A DNA stretch of 64,000 bases from Rivularia sp963920925 (GCF_963920925.1 NZ_CAWUDI010000022.1:1-64000); one strand, 5' to 3'; positions 17,837 through 26,880 are shown, counted from the first letter of the stretch. Made by a program: numbers and translations. The notes: generated by a model not told the origin, from the sequence alone.

Positions 17837-18238
17837 TTAATTACCAACAATAGCATTAATTTTCTGCCGAGATGTTTTAACTATTGATTGAATGCGAGCC
17901 TTTTGATTTGGTGTTAGCCTCATAGATTGAAGTAGTTTGCTTCTTCCTTGGCGCGTTTTTAAAGATTGCATAATATCACTACGTTGCGCTTTAGTTAACA
18001 CATTGGTAATTTGTCTAAATGCTTCATCTTGAATAGCATCTACTTTTTTCTTTTGTTGCGGAGTAAGTCTTTTATAAACACGCGGTATTGTATATCCTGC
18101 TGCTTGTATTGTCAGCGGAATTAAAATAAATCTAGGTATTAATGCTTCGGCTTTATTAGCGGAAATTCCAGTTAAGGATATAGCTATTAATGCAGCACTT
18201 AAAAACACAGACAGACGCTTTGTGGATTTACCAAACAT
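17837..18238 (-). CDS. Exported Spy/CpxP-like small helical protein
   Basis: 133 residues with a signal peptide (MFGKSTKRLSVFLSAALIAI, cleavage probably after ANKAEA near residue 32). The mature part is helical and basic, with three LTxxQ-type repeats (LTPQQKKKVDAIQ, LTKAQRSDIM, LTPNQKARIQSIV). The LTxxQ pattern is the hallmark of Spy/CpxP periplasmic chaperone-like proteins, though overall similarity is weak and the name rests on that motif. Periplasmic. No regulatory partner beside it. Confidence 0.6.
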   Translation of the reverse strand: MFGKSTKRLSVFLSAALIAISLTGISANKAEALIPRFILIPLTIQAAGYTIPRVYKRLTPQQKKKVDAIQDEAFRQITNVLTKAQRSDIMQSLKTRQGRSKLLQSMRLTPNQKARIQSIVKTSRQKINAIVGN

Positions 18239-18382
18239 TGAGAAAAACCCCTTAGAATATTTTAGATTTTAGATTTTAGATTTTAGATTTGTCAACACTT
18301 AGATAAGACTAAGTAAGAAGGCAGCGACAGTAAATGAAGAACAAATAAAAGTTTATTCTTTAGAAGCATCCCTGTTCCCTTC

Positions 18383-18952
18383 TTAACATTTTAAATCCCA
18401 TTTAGGATTGGTCAAACTTGTTAAAATATGGTCTTGCCATTGATTATTAATCAATAAATAGTCTCTAGCATAACCTTCCACTACAAATCCTAACCTCTTG
18501 AGCAAATTACCGCTACTTTGATTGTGAGGCATATAATTTGCCATTATCCGATGCATTTTTAATTCTTCAAAGACATAATCAATGCTCGCTTGTAAGGCTT
18601 CTGTCATATAACCTTTACCTTGTTCTTTTTCTGCCAAACTGTAACCGACGGTACAAAATTGTGCCACCCCCCGGATAAAATTACGGTAGTTAATTATTCC
18701 AATTATTGTAGATTCGTTTTGAGAAAAAATCAGTAGTCTTAATGATTGCCCTTGGAGAAATTCTTTTGTTGCGATTTCTACTTCAGTATGCCAATATTTT
18801 ACTGTAAAAAAAGGCTCAGACCATATAGGATAAAAAGGAGTCAGATAAGCTTTATTATCAGTGTAATATTTGAGAATATTGGTTACATCTTCCTGACAAG
18901 CCAATCGTAATAATAGTCTTTTGGTAACAATGCGCGGTTGTTGCAATTGCAT
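18383..18952 (-). CDS. GNAT acetyltransferase, RimJ/RimL type
   Basis: 189 residues. N-terminal IVTKRLLLRLACQEDVTNI matches the TERLxLRxL start of RimJ/RimL-type N-acetyltransferases. The acetyl-CoA loop region reads VGYSLAEKEQGKGYMTEAL (about 131-149, with the Q/RxxGxG/A element as EQGKGY), followed by NQSSGNLLKRLGFVVEGYAR (about 162-181). It transfers an acetyl group to protein N-termini or small amines; substrate unknown. Cytosolic, with no operon partner. Confidence 0.85.
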   Translation of the reverse strand: MQLQQPRIVTKRLLLRLACQEDVTNILKYYTDNKAYLTPFYPIWSEPFFTVKYWHTEVEIATKEFLQGQSLRLLIFSQNESTIIGIINYRNFIRGVAQFCTVGYSLAEKEQGKGYMTEALQASIDYVFEELKMHRIMANYMPHNQSSGNLLKRLGFVVEGYARDYLLINNQWQDHILTSLTNPKWDLKC

Positions 18953-19018
18953 TGGTTAATTTTGATAATTTACGATCAAAGCATAATAAGATTTACTAGT
19001 AATAGAACTAAAACAGAA

Positions 19019-19252
19019 CTAAGAACACATTTGAGATTGTGCTACTTTTCTCATACCTGCTGCAACTAGACCGAAATTTTCGTCAATTACCAATAAAGTT
19101 AAGTATTTATCAGCTTCCGCAGGAAATTTAAACCAATTAATCCTTAATTTCAAGTTTTTGATCGCGGCTCAAAAATAACCACCTAATCTAGCAGTTTTAG
19201 TTGTATTATCAACTTCATCCAATTTGATGATTCCCTGAGATTGTGTATGCAT
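19019..19252 (-). pseudogene. Short ORF interrupted by one in-frame TGA
   Basis: From ATG 19252 the minus strand reads 27 residues (starts MHTQSQGIIKLDEVDN, ends ARLGGYF), one TGA, then 49 further codons in the same frame (starts AAIKNLKLRINWFKFPAEAD, ends KVAQSQMCS) before TAG. The amino-acid texture on both sides is protein-like, suggesting one gene inactivated by a single stop. I do not recognise the family. The remaining intergenic sequence (18953-19018 and 19253-19512) shows only STRR-like units near 19380-19510. Confidence 0.4.
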
Positions 19253-19512
19253 AAATTTGGTACAATTAAAACAAAATGTAGTCCAAGTTACTTTTTTCTT
19301 TCAGCAATTGTTTACCATACATAATTTACCAGAGGACTAAAAAAAAGTGCAGTTAAATATGAAAATAGATGGGGAGAATTGATAATTGGTAATTGGTAAT
19401 TGCTAATTACTAGCTGCTCGCTGTTCGCAGCAATAGTTAATAATTGATATACATCTGCGCCTTGGGGCAAGTAATAACTGATAATTGAAAATTGTTCATT
19501 GATAACTGTAAA

Positions 19513-20502
19513 ATGGGAATACGCTACGATTGGCAGGAAGCAGAAATACGCGCAATATACGATACACCTTTGCTGGAGTTAATTTACCAAGCTGCCAGTA
19601 TACATCGTCAGTATCACGATTCTAGAAAGATACAGGTTTGCAAATTAGTATCAATTAAGACTGGTGCTTGTCCCGAAGATTGCAGCTACTGCGCTCAATC
19701 TTCTCGTTACAAAACAGAAGTTAAACCCGAATCTCTTTTAGATAAACAAACAGTAGTTGACATCGCAAAACAAGCTAAAGAAAGCGGTGTTAGTCGAGTT
19801 TGCATGGGTGCTGCTTGGCGCGAAGTACGGGATAATTCCCAATTCGAGCAAGTCTTGGATATGGTAAAAGATGTGACAGCATTAGATTTAGAAGTATGCT
19901 GCACTTTAGGAATGCTCAACGAATCACAGGCTAAGCGTTTAGAAGATGCAGGGCTTTACGCTTACAACCATAACCTCGACACTTCACAAGACTATTACAG
20001 CACCATTATTACCACTCGAACTTATGGCGATCGCCTCAAAACCATCGACAATGTTCGCCAAACCAACGTTACCGTATGTTCCGGTGGTATCCTCGGTTTA
20101 GGTGAAAGTGCTGACGATAGAGTTTCTATGCTAAAAACTTTATCCAACCTGCAACCCCATCCAGAATCCGTACCCATCAACATACTTTCTCAAGTTGAAG
20201 GTACACCATTAGAAAATCAGCCCGATGTCCCCGTTTGGGAAGTAATACGAATGATAGCCACAGCCCGTATTGTCATGCCAAGCTCCGACGTGCGCTTAAG
20301 TGCTGGCAGATCGAGACTTTCTCAAATAGAACAAGCAATGTGCTTCATGGCGGGTGCAAACTCCATCTTTTCCAGCGACGACGGAAAGATGTTAACTGTC
20401 ACCACCCCCTGCCCCGGATACGATACCGATAAACAAATGTTAGACTTGCTCGGCTTAGAAGCGCGAGAGCCAGCGAGGAAGCAGTTAGCAGTTAGCAGTT
20501 AG
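19513..20502 (+). CDS. bioB: Biotin synthase
   Basis: 329 residues from ATG 19513. The frame is open to TTG 19492, but those codons lie in a repeat (ATTGTTCATTGATAACTG). Radical-SAM enzyme inserting sulfur into dethiobiotin. The cluster motif is GACPEDCSYCAQSSRYKT (CxxxCxxC), followed by RVCMGAAWRE, LEVCCTLGML, YNHNLDTSQDYY and CSGGILGLGES, all diagnostic. The second cluster's ligands include the conserved Cys and an Arg in RLSAGRSR. The C-terminal RKQLAVSS is encoded by GCAGTTA repeats that also give the stop; the xanthine dehydrogenase FAD subunit ends with the same QLAVSS for the same reason. No other biotin gene adjacent. Confidence 0.95.
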   Translation: MGIRYDWQEAEIRAIYDTPLLELIYQAASIHRQYHDSRKIQVCKLVSIKTGACPEDCSYCAQSSRYKTEVKPESLLDKQTVVDIAKQAKESGVSRVCMGAAWREVRDNSQFEQVLDMVKDVTALDLEVCCTLGMLNESQAKRLEDAGLYAYNHNLDTSQDYYSTIITTRTYGDRLKTIDNVRQTNVTVCSGGILGLGESADDRVSMLKTLSNLQPHPESVPINILSQVEGTPLENQPDVPVWEVIRMIATARIVMPSSDVRLSAGRSRLSQIEQAMCFMAGANSIFSSDDGKMLTVTTPCPGYDTDKQMLDLLGLEAREPARKQLAVSS

Positions 20503-20537
20503 CAGTGACCAGTTACCAGTTACCAGTTACCAGTTAG
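20481..20537. repeat. Heptanucleotide tandem repeat (GCAGTTA / CCAGTTA)
   Basis: About eight 7-base units (GCAGTTA then CCAGTTA) beginning inside the last codons of bioB and continuing past its stop. Confidence 0.85.
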
Positions 20538-20716
20538 TAAGTAGGTTGTGGGTTCTAGATTGAAAGTTAAAGTTTACAGTTTTAGAAACTACTTTCAGTG
20601 TTTCCATTTTCTAATTCCTTCCTTTGTGTTCTTACATCTAATCGTTAGTTAGTAACTGATGAATCGCACTTTCAGAATTAATAGTGTTTACTGGCAACTG
20701 GTAACTGGTAACTGAA

Positions 20717-20812
20717 TTACAGAATCTTAGCTGCACGTAAGCCGAAGAGTAAACCAGCAGCGATGCCGATAAACAAAACCAAGAAACCAATATACGAAAC
20801 TATAGCTAGCAT
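20717..20812 (-). CDS. petL: Cytochrome b6f complex subunit VI (PetL)
   Basis: A 31-residue single-span membrane protein starting MLAIVSYIGFLVLFIGIAAG and ending FGLRAAKIL. It matches the known length and pattern of cyanobacterial PetL (MLAI-YIGFL-GIAAGLLFGLR-KIL). PetL is a peripheral-helix subunit of the thylakoid b6f complex and helps stabilise it. A GGAG ribosome-binding site lies a few bases upstream of the ATG (minus strand). It stands alone between bioB and aroB, as expected because petL is usually unlinked to petCA or petBD. Short enough to be missed by ORF thresholds. Confidence 0.93.
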   Translation of the reverse strand: MLAIVSYIGFLVLFIGIAAGLLFGLRAAKIL

Positions 20813-21016
20813 TTACTTTTCTCCACAATCGTTCAATTATCTATAAATATATTGAAGCATTAGTCAGTGACCAGTGAACAGTTATCAGTTACCAATAAGG
20901 AATTCTCCCCATCCCCCTATCTCCCCTTGTCTCCCTCTCCCCATCCCCATCCCCCATGCCCAATCCCCTAAATTACGGTACAATACACCACGGGGGCTTG
21001 TTATGGGGTTTAAAGA

Positions 21017-22156
21017 ATGTATAATGCGATTAAAGTAAATCTGCCGCTGTCTTCTTATGAAATTGCGATTGCCCGCGTAGCTGGCGCTACGAACGCGCCA
21101 TCTGGTTTAGATAAACTGGGCGATTATATGAATAATTTGCAGTTGGGTAAGAAGGTGTTGCTGGTTTCTAACTCGACGGTTTTTGAACATTATGGCGAAA
21201 GGGCTTTAAGTTCGCTTAATGCTGCTGGTTTTGATGTATGTCACTGCATTTTGCCAGATGGCGAAAAATATAAAAATTTAGATTCTATACAAAAAATATA
21301 CGATACGGCTCTGCAAAATCGCGTAGAACGTTCTTCTACGATGGTGGCTTTGGGAGGCGGGGTGATTGGCGATATGACGGGTTTTGCTGCGGCTACTTGG
21401 CTGCGAGGAATTAAGTTTGTGCAGGTGCCGACTTCGCTTTTAGCAATGGTGGATGCTTCGGTGGGTGGTAAAACTGGTGTTAATCATCCCCAAGGAAAAA
21501 ATTTGATTGGTGCTTTTCACCAACCGCAATTGGTATTAATAGATCCCGAAGTACTAAAAACTTTGCCAGAAAGAGAATTACGTGCCGGAATCGCGGAAGT
21601 GATTAAATATGGCGTAATTTGGGATGCTGATTTATTCGCAGAGATGGAAAAATGCGAAAATCTTGACCAAATGAAATATTTAATGGCTCCTTTCTCTGGT
21701 GGAGAAAAATCTTTAATTGACTACATATTAATGCGCTCTTGTCAAGCTAAAGCTGATGTAGTAGGTAAAGATGAAAAAGAAGCGGGATTGCGAGCAATTT
21801 TGAACTACGGACATACCGTTGCTCATGCTGTAGAAAGTTTGACTGGTTATAGCGTAGTAAATCACGGTGAAGCGGTGGCGATCGGTATGGTAGCAGCAGG
21901 AGAAATTGCTGCAAAATTGGGAATGTGGAAAGCCGAAGAAGTACAAAGACAAAATGCTTTGATTGAAAAAGCTGGTTTACCAACTAAGTTACCAGCAGGT
22001 TTGGATATAGAAGAGATAATCCAGTCGTTGCAATTGGATAAGAAGGTGAAAGCCGGTAAAGTGCGGTTTATATTACCAACGCGGATTGGTGAGGTGATAA
22101 TTACCGATGAAGTTCCTTCGGAAGTGATTAGAGAAGTCTTGCAAGAGATGAGTTGA
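21017..22156 (+). CDS. aroB: 3-dehydroquinate synthase
   Basis: 379 residues. Converts DAHP to 3-dehydroquinate, second step of the shikimate pathway, using NAD and a divalent metal. NAD-binding and active-site motifs are VALGGGVIGDMTGFAAATW (about 114-132), VPTSLLAMVDASVGGKTGVN (about 140-159), AEVIKYGVIWD (metal Glu), NYGHTVAHAVE and NHGEAVAIGM (metal His residues). Residues 20-27 (RVAGATNA) look like an 8-residue insertion between IAIA and PSGLDKLG. The DNA there is an imperfect palindrome (CGCGTAGCTGGCGCTACG), so a small repeat appears to have entered the gene in frame. Cytosolic, monocistronic. Confidence 0.93.
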   Translation: MYNAIKVNLPLSSYEIAIARVAGATNAPSGLDKLGDYMNNLQLGKKVLLVSNSTVFEHYGERALSSLNAAGFDVCHCILPDGEKYKNLDSIQKIYDTALQNRVERSSTMVALGGGVIGDMTGFAAATWLRGIKFVQVPTSLLAMVDASVGGKTGVNHPQGKNLIGAFHQPQLVLIDPEVLKTLPERELRAGIAEVIKYGVIWDADLFAEMEKCENLDQMKYLMAPFSGGEKSLIDYILMRSCQAKADVVGKDEKEAGLRAILNYGHTVAHAVESLTGYSVVNHGEAVAIGMVAAGEIAAKLGMWKAEEVQRQNALIEKAGLPTKLPAGLDIEEIIQSLQLDKKVKAGKVRFILPTRIGEVIITDEVPSEVIREVLQEMS

Positions 22157-22238
22157 AGTGGCTGCGAAGGGAAACAGTAAAAGATGACACCAGATTTCAT
22201 TTTCGGCTCCTCCCAGTTTGCAGTCTAGGTAGGTGTTG

Positions 22239-22292
22239 GAGTCTGGTTAAGTAGACTTTGTTTATTAGCCTTGGAATTAATTCCTTGGCGAT
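22239..22292. repeat. Truncated member of the CCTTGGAATAAATTCC palindromic family
   Basis: AGTCTGGTTAAGTAGACTTT followed by GCCTTGGAATTAATTCCTTGGC, the latter a near-perfect palindrome. Shares the AGTCT...AGACTTTGTTTA and CCTTGGAAT blocks with 4048-4173 and 60941-61082. Confidence 0.6.
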
Positions 22293-22465
22293 TATTGGGG
22301 CTAATTTCAATTGATGCAAGAATACCTTTACTATAAAACTTTTAACTTATGTAACGATGCAAGTAATACTTTGTCTTATAATATACAGAAACTTCGGCTA
22401 CTAAATATTACATTACTGAGTTAAAACTAGTAACAATTACATTTAGTAATAAGACAGTAAATATA

Positions 22466-23302
22466 ATGGATTTGCATAATATAGATCATTATTTACAGCC
22501 AACAGATATTAATAAAGTTACTAAGTGGGGTGAAGGTTGGAGTTGGTTGGCTGGAGGTACTTGGTTATTTTCCGAACCACAACCAGAGATTAAAACTTTG
22601 GTTGATATACAGTCTTTGGGATGGGATGAAATTGATTTAATGAATTCCTCTAATTCCGATCGAGGAGAATTATTAGCTATTGGTGCAACTTGTCCTTTAA
22701 TTAAATTATTACAGCATCCTTGGCTGCCTGAATATACTGCTGTAGAAGGCTTTAGAGGTGCGATAAATGCCCTTTCAGCTTCGTTGAAGGTAGTTAATAT
22801 CGCTACTGTCGGAGGTAATATTTGCCTTGCCTTATCGGTGGGTACTCTTGCACCTATTATGGTGGCTTTAGATGCAAGTTATGAGATTTGGAATCATAAG
22901 GGTAAATCGCGAATTGTTACAGCAAAAGAATTTCAAATCGCTTCTCGTCAAACTATTTTGCAATCTGGGGAATTATTACGACGAGTTTTGATTCCTGTGG
23001 AGAATATGAAATGGCAAGTTGATTATCAACGTTTTGGAATTGCAGCGAGCGACACTGCTTTAGCTATTGTTGTAGGTGCTTATAATTCAACTGCAAAAAA
23101 GTTACGCTTGGCTATCGGTGCGAGTGTTGCTGCACCAGTATTATTAGAATTTGAAGCTGGTTTAGAGAATAATTTTAATTACATCGCGTCTTTGAAAAAT
23201 TTAGATTTTATTGAAGATGCAAAAGCTAGCGCTGTTTATCGTCGGGAAATCACGCAGATTTTGATTAAGCAATGTTTAAATCAGTTAGCAGTTAGCAGTT
23301 AG
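22466..23302 (+). CDS. Xanthine dehydrogenase-type FAD-binding subunit (CoxM/CutM fold)
   Basis: 278 residues. It corresponds to the medium (FAD) subunit of molybdenum hydroxylases. Visible are WSWLAGGTWLFSE (about 26-38, the AGGT flavin-binding loop), LLAIGATCPL (about 69-78) and ATVGGNICLALSVGTLAPIM (about 113-132, the TIGGN flavin motif). The C-terminal CO-dehydrogenase flavoprotein domain is also present. It passes electrons from the 2Fe-2S clusters to NAD or oxygen. The larger partner begins 66 bases downstream, so the two form an operon. The C-terminal QLAVSS comes from a GCAGTTA tandem array that provides the stop and fills the intergenic space. Confidence 0.85.
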   Translation: MDLHNIDHYLQPTDINKVTKWGEGWSWLAGGTWLFSEPQPEIKTLVDIQSLGWDEIDLMNSSNSDRGELLAIGATCPLIKLLQHPWLPEYTAVEGFRGAINALSASLKVVNIATVGGNICLALSVGTLAPIMVALDASYEIWNHKGKSRIVTAKEFQIASRQTILQSGELLRRVLIPVENMKWQVDYQRFGIAASDTALAIVVGAYNSTAKKLRLAIGASVAAPVLLEFEAGLENNFNYIASLKNLDFIEDAKASAVYRREITQILIKQCLNQLAVSS

Positions 23303-23350
23303 CAGTTACCAATTAACAATTAACAATTATCAATTAACAATTATCAATTA
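23282..23350. repeat. Tandem repeat (GCAGTTA / ATTAACA types) within the xdh operon
   Basis: Tandem GCAGTTA units overlapping the end of the FAD-subunit gene, followed by AATTAACAATTATCAATTAA-type units up to just before the start of the molybdenum subunit. The expected ribosome-binding site of the second gene is not evident. Confidence 0.8.
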
Positions 23351-23368
23351 CCTACTCCCTGCTAATAT

Positions 23369-26032
23369 ATGCAACCTTTAAATTTGCGCGTTAATAATCA
23401 TATTCATACAGCAAGTTGTCATCCAGGAAGCAGTTTACTTTCTCTTCTTCGTCAACTTAATTACTTCGGAGTACATCGCGCTTGTGAAACTGGTGATTGT
23501 GGTGCTTGTACTGTTTGGGTAAACGATACACCTGTACATAGCTGTATTTACCCAGCGATGCGAATTAACGAACAATCCGTAACTACCATCGAAGGATTAT
23601 CGTCAAATAACGAATTAGCACCGATACAACAAGCATTTTTACAAGCTCAAGGGTTTCAATGTGGGTTTTGCACTCCGGGAATGATTATGAGTGCAGCGAA
23701 ATTTCCTTTCTCATCAGTACAAGACTTACATACTAATATGAAAGGAAACCTCTGTCGCTGTACTGGCTACCAAGCAATTATCGAAAGTATTTTACTTTAT
23801 CAAAAATCAAATGGACGTGACACCGTTGCCACGCCCGCAATTCTCACACCACACTCCGTCGGAGAAAGCGTTCCTAAACAAGATGGAACCGCAATCGTTA
23901 CAGGTAAAGCATACTACACTGCTGATAATTTGCAATCCGGATTATTACATTTGAAAATATTGCGTTACACCGGAGGTGTCGCTTCTGGGGCATCGCCATT
24001 TCCCCATGCAAATATCCGCGAGATTAATGTTGACAAGGCTAAAGCACTCGAAGGAGTAGTGGATATCTTTACTTACCAGGATGTTCCAAGAATACCTTAC
24101 ACTACTGCCGGACACGCAGAACCAGTTCCCGATCCTTTAGACCATTATTTGCTGGATAATAAGGTGCGGTTTATAGGGGATAGAGTTGCTGCTGTGGTGG
24201 CTGAATCGGTTGAGATTGCGACAAAAGCCCTATTGTTAATTGAGGTTGATTACGAAGTTTTACCCCACGTTACCAATCCGGTGGAAGCAATGAAAGATGG
24301 TAGCGTTGTTATCCATGATGAACCGGAATCTCAGCAAATACCCGATCGCGATCGCAATATTGCTGGTGAAATATTTTTGGAATCGGGAAATGTAGAACTC
24401 GGTTTTAGTGAAGCGGATTTAATCGTAGAAAATACTTATACTTTACCAGCAGTACAGCACGTTCATTTAGAACCTCACGTAACGGTAACTCATTTGGAAT
24501 CGGATGGTACTTTGGTTGTTCGCAGCAGTACCCAAGTACCGTTTCATTGTCAAAGATTATTATCGCAACTTTTCGATATTCCTCAAGAGAAAATTAGAGT
24601 TTATAAACCGCAACTCGGCGGTGGTTTTGGCAATAAACAAGAAATATTAACAGAAGATTTATGTGCATTGGCAACTTTGCGTACTGGTAAACCCGTGCAG
24701 TGGGAGATGACGAGAAACGAAGAATTTACCGCTACAAATAGCCGTCATGCAATGACAATTAAGCTAAAAACTGGAGTTAAAACAGATGGTACAATCGTTG
24801 CTCAGGATTTAGAAATCATTGCCAATACCGGGGCTTATGGCAATCACGGTAAAACGGTGGTATTTTTATCTGGCTATATTCCTTTGGGTTTATACCGTTG
24901 CGACAACAAAAGATTTCAAGCATATGCCGTTTATACTAATACCATGCCTGGTGGTGCATTTCGCGGTTACGGTGCAACTCAAGGCACTTTTGCAATGGAA
25001 TCTCAAATTGATGAAATTGCTAATAAATTAAATCTTGATGTTATACAAATAAGGCAAAAAAATTTAATTCGTCCGGGAGATTTAGTTAGTTTAGGAAACG
25101 ATGACGAGCATTTTAATTTAATTGGCAGTTATGCTGTGGAAGAATGTTTTACCAAAGTAATTCAAGCATTAAATTATGTTAAGGGTCAACCCGCAGTTAT
25201 CAATGGAAATCGCCGTCGCGGTATCGGTTTTGCTGTTTCTATGCAGGGAAGTGGTTTATGTAAAATCCACACTGCTTGCGTTAAGTTATCACGGTTAGCT
25301 GATGGGAAATATGAATTAAGAACGGGTTCGGTTGATGTTGGTACGGGTTCCGATACCACTTTACGCCAAATTGCAGCAGAAGTTTTAGGTGTGATGATCG
25401 CCGACATCAAAATTATTTCTGGGGATACGCAATTAACACCTTTTGATGCAGGTTCTTATGCTTCTGCAACCATGTATATTTCCGGACAAGCTGTTAAATT
25501 GGCAGCAGAGAAATTAAAGCAGAAAATAGCAGATGAGATAACATCACAAGGGATAATAGAAGTAGAAGAAAGCTATACAGCTTCGGAAGCGACTTTAACT
25601 TTTGCGGTTCAAGGTGTAGAAGTAGAAGTTGATATTGAAACGGGAAAAGTAGAAGTTTTGAGATGCATTCAAGCAATTGATATTGGTAAAGCAATCAATC
25701 CCAAAATTTGCGAAGGGCAAGCAACCGGGGGAATTGCGATGGGAATTGGTTATGCATTAACCGAAGAATTACTATTTGACGAACAAGGAAGAATAATTAA
25801 TCCTAAACTGCGGGAATATCGCATCCCCACAGCGGCAGATATGCCACCAATGGAAATATTTCTTATAGAAAAAACCGACCCTTACGGCCCATTTGGCGCT
25901 AAAGGTGTAGGAGAAATCACAACTAACTGTACCGCACCAGCCATCGCAAATGCGATCGCTCATGCTACAGGTGCGAGATTACGACAATTACCAATGACAC
26001 CGGAGAGAGTTTGGAAAGCAGTTAGGAGTTAG
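23369..26032 (+). CDS. Xanthine dehydrogenase-type molybdenum hydroxylase, fused 2Fe-2S and Moco domains
   Basis: 887 residues. Residues 1-75 are a plant-type ferredoxin domain with ligands C39, C44, C47 and C59 (CETGDCGACTVWV...HSC). Residues 76-155 are the second 2Fe-2S domain (CGFCTPGMIM and LCRCTGYQAI). From about 170 on is the molybdopterin domain: QVPFHCQRLLSQLF, LGGGFGNKQE, PGGAFRGYGATQGTFAMES (aldehyde-oxidase/XDH pattern) and GPFGAKGVGEITTN with the catalytic Glu. Small and large subunits are thus one chain, while FAD is separate. Oxidises purines or aldehydes; a purine substrate is favoured by the ureide-type genes in the window but not proven. No XdhC-type maturation gene is adjacent. 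Cytosolic. Confidence 0.88.
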   Translation: MQPLNLRVNNHIHTASCHPGSSLLSLLRQLNYFGVHRACETGDCGACTVWVNDTPVHSCIYPAMRINEQSVTTIEGLSSNNELAPIQQAFLQAQGFQCGFCTPGMIMSAAKFPFSSVQDLHTNMKGNLCRCTGYQAIIESILLYQKSNGRDTVATPAILTPHSVGESVPKQDGTAIVTGKAYYTADNLQSGLLHLKILRYTGGVASGASPFPHANIREINVDKAKALEGVVDIFTYQDVPRIPYTTAGHAEPVPDPLDHYLLDNKVRFIGDRVAAVVAESVEIATKALLLIEVDYEVLPHVTNPVEAMKDGSVVIHDEPESQQIPDRDRNIAGEIFLESGNVELGFSEADLIVENTYTLPAVQHVHLEPHVTVTHLESDGTLVVRSSTQVPFHCQRLLSQLFDIPQEKIRVYKPQLGGGFGNKQEILTEDLCALATLRTGKPVQWEMTRNEEFTATNSRHAMTIKLKTGVKTDGTIVAQDLEIIANTGAYGNHGKTVVFLSGYIPLGLYRCDNKRFQAYAVYTNTMPGGAFRGYGATQGTFAMESQIDEIANKLNLDVIQIRQKNLIRPGDLVSLGNDDEHFNLIGSYAVEECFTKVIQALNYVKGQPAVINGNRRRGIGFAVSMQGSGLCKIHTACVKLSRLADGKYELRTGSVDVGTGSDTTLRQIAAEVLGVMIADIKIISGDTQLTPFDAGSYASATMYISGQAVKLAAEKLKQKIADEITSQGIIEVEESYTASEATLTFAVQGVEVEVDIETGKVEVLRCIQAIDIGKAINPKICEGQATGGIAMGIGYALTEELLFDEQGRIINPKLREYRIPTAADMPPMEIFLIEKTDPYGPFGAKGVGEITTNCTAPAIANAIAHATGARLRQLPMTPERVWKAVRS

Positions 26033-26040
26033 GAGTTTAA

Positions 26041-26084
26041 GATCCCCCCAACCCCCCGATAAATTGGGGGGCTTTGCGTAAGTC
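26041..26084. repeat. GGGGGGCTTTGCGTAAGTC hairpin repeat, copy 3
   Basis: GATCCCCCCAACCCCCC, short loop, then GGGGGGCTTTGCGTAAGTC. Located directly after the xanthine dehydrogenase operon, where it may serve as terminator between convergent genes. Confidence 0.8.
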
Positions 26085-26119
26085 ATATTGTTAATTGTTA
26101 ATTGTTGATTGATAACTGT

Positions 26120-26671
26120 TCACTGCTCTTTAACATCAGCAATAGTAGCATTGATATCATAATTAAAACCTTCTATCTTCGCTGGGCTACCGATTTTTAC
26201 TAAGCCTTCACCTACTACTGCACCAGTGTTTTGCATTTGGGCAATACCAGTCAATGTGATGAATAAATTTGTTTCAAACGTAGCGCTGGGATCTGGTAAT
26301 TCTTTTACCGAACCATCAGGTTGAGTCACATTTATGGTGATGGGTAGCTGTTTGACAGATTTTATCGTCATTTGACCGGAAGGTTTATTGTCGATTGTCA
26401 GTTCAGTTTTTCCACCAGCTTTTAAACTTTGTTCTAATAAGGCTTGAGGACGAAGTAAATTTAAACCGTCCACAAATAAATCTACTTCTATCGGCTTTGT
26501 GGAAATATTAGCCTGAGCATTGGAAGCAGGTATGTTAAAAAACAAGCTTACGAGTGCGAATGTCAGCACCGCTAATGCGCTGAAAAGCACTGTAATAACA
26601 GGGGTAAGCGACAGATTCAAAGTTCGTCTTAGCTTAGCAGAATTGAACCCATGAGAATGCCAAATTGCCAT
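26120..26671 (-). CDS. DUF4330-family membrane-anchored protein
   Basis: 183 residues from ATG 26671. The frame extends to ATG 26776, but the extra 35 residues do not look like part of the family. One membrane segment at about 24-45 is followed by an outward-facing domain: IEVDLFVDGLNLLRPQALL (about 63-81), PSGQMTIKSVKQLPI, TQPDGSVKELPDPSATFETN and the end GSPAKIEGFNYDINATIADV. The VxVRGL...PDGSVKxLPDP...G(S/T)PxxxEGFxYxxNA pattern is that of DUF4330 proteins, common in cyanobacteria and of unknown function. Convergent with the xanthine dehydrogenase operon. Confidence 0.7.
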   Translation of the reverse strand: MAIWHSHGFNSAKLRRTLNLSLTPVITVLFSALAVLTFALVSLFFNIPASNAQANISTKPIEVDLFVDGLNLLRPQALLEQSLKAGGKTELTIDNKPSGQMTIKSVKQLPITINVTQPDGSVKELPDPSATFETNLFITLTGIAQMQNTGAVVGEGLVKIGSPAKIEGFNYDINATIADVKEQ

Positions 26672-26880
26672 TAAAATTAATGCCTTTCGATGCAAATTGG
26701 ACAGATAAAAAAAGTCAACGAGTGCAAATGTTGAGCTTTCATACGATAGTAGCGCAACTGTTGACAAATGAGTCATATAAAAGTCTAATATGTAATAATT
26801 ACTAGTTTGTGTTTTAAAGCTACAATTAGTAAGTAACTAAAAATACTTTAGAAAATTTACATTAAGCTGGGGTAAATGGA

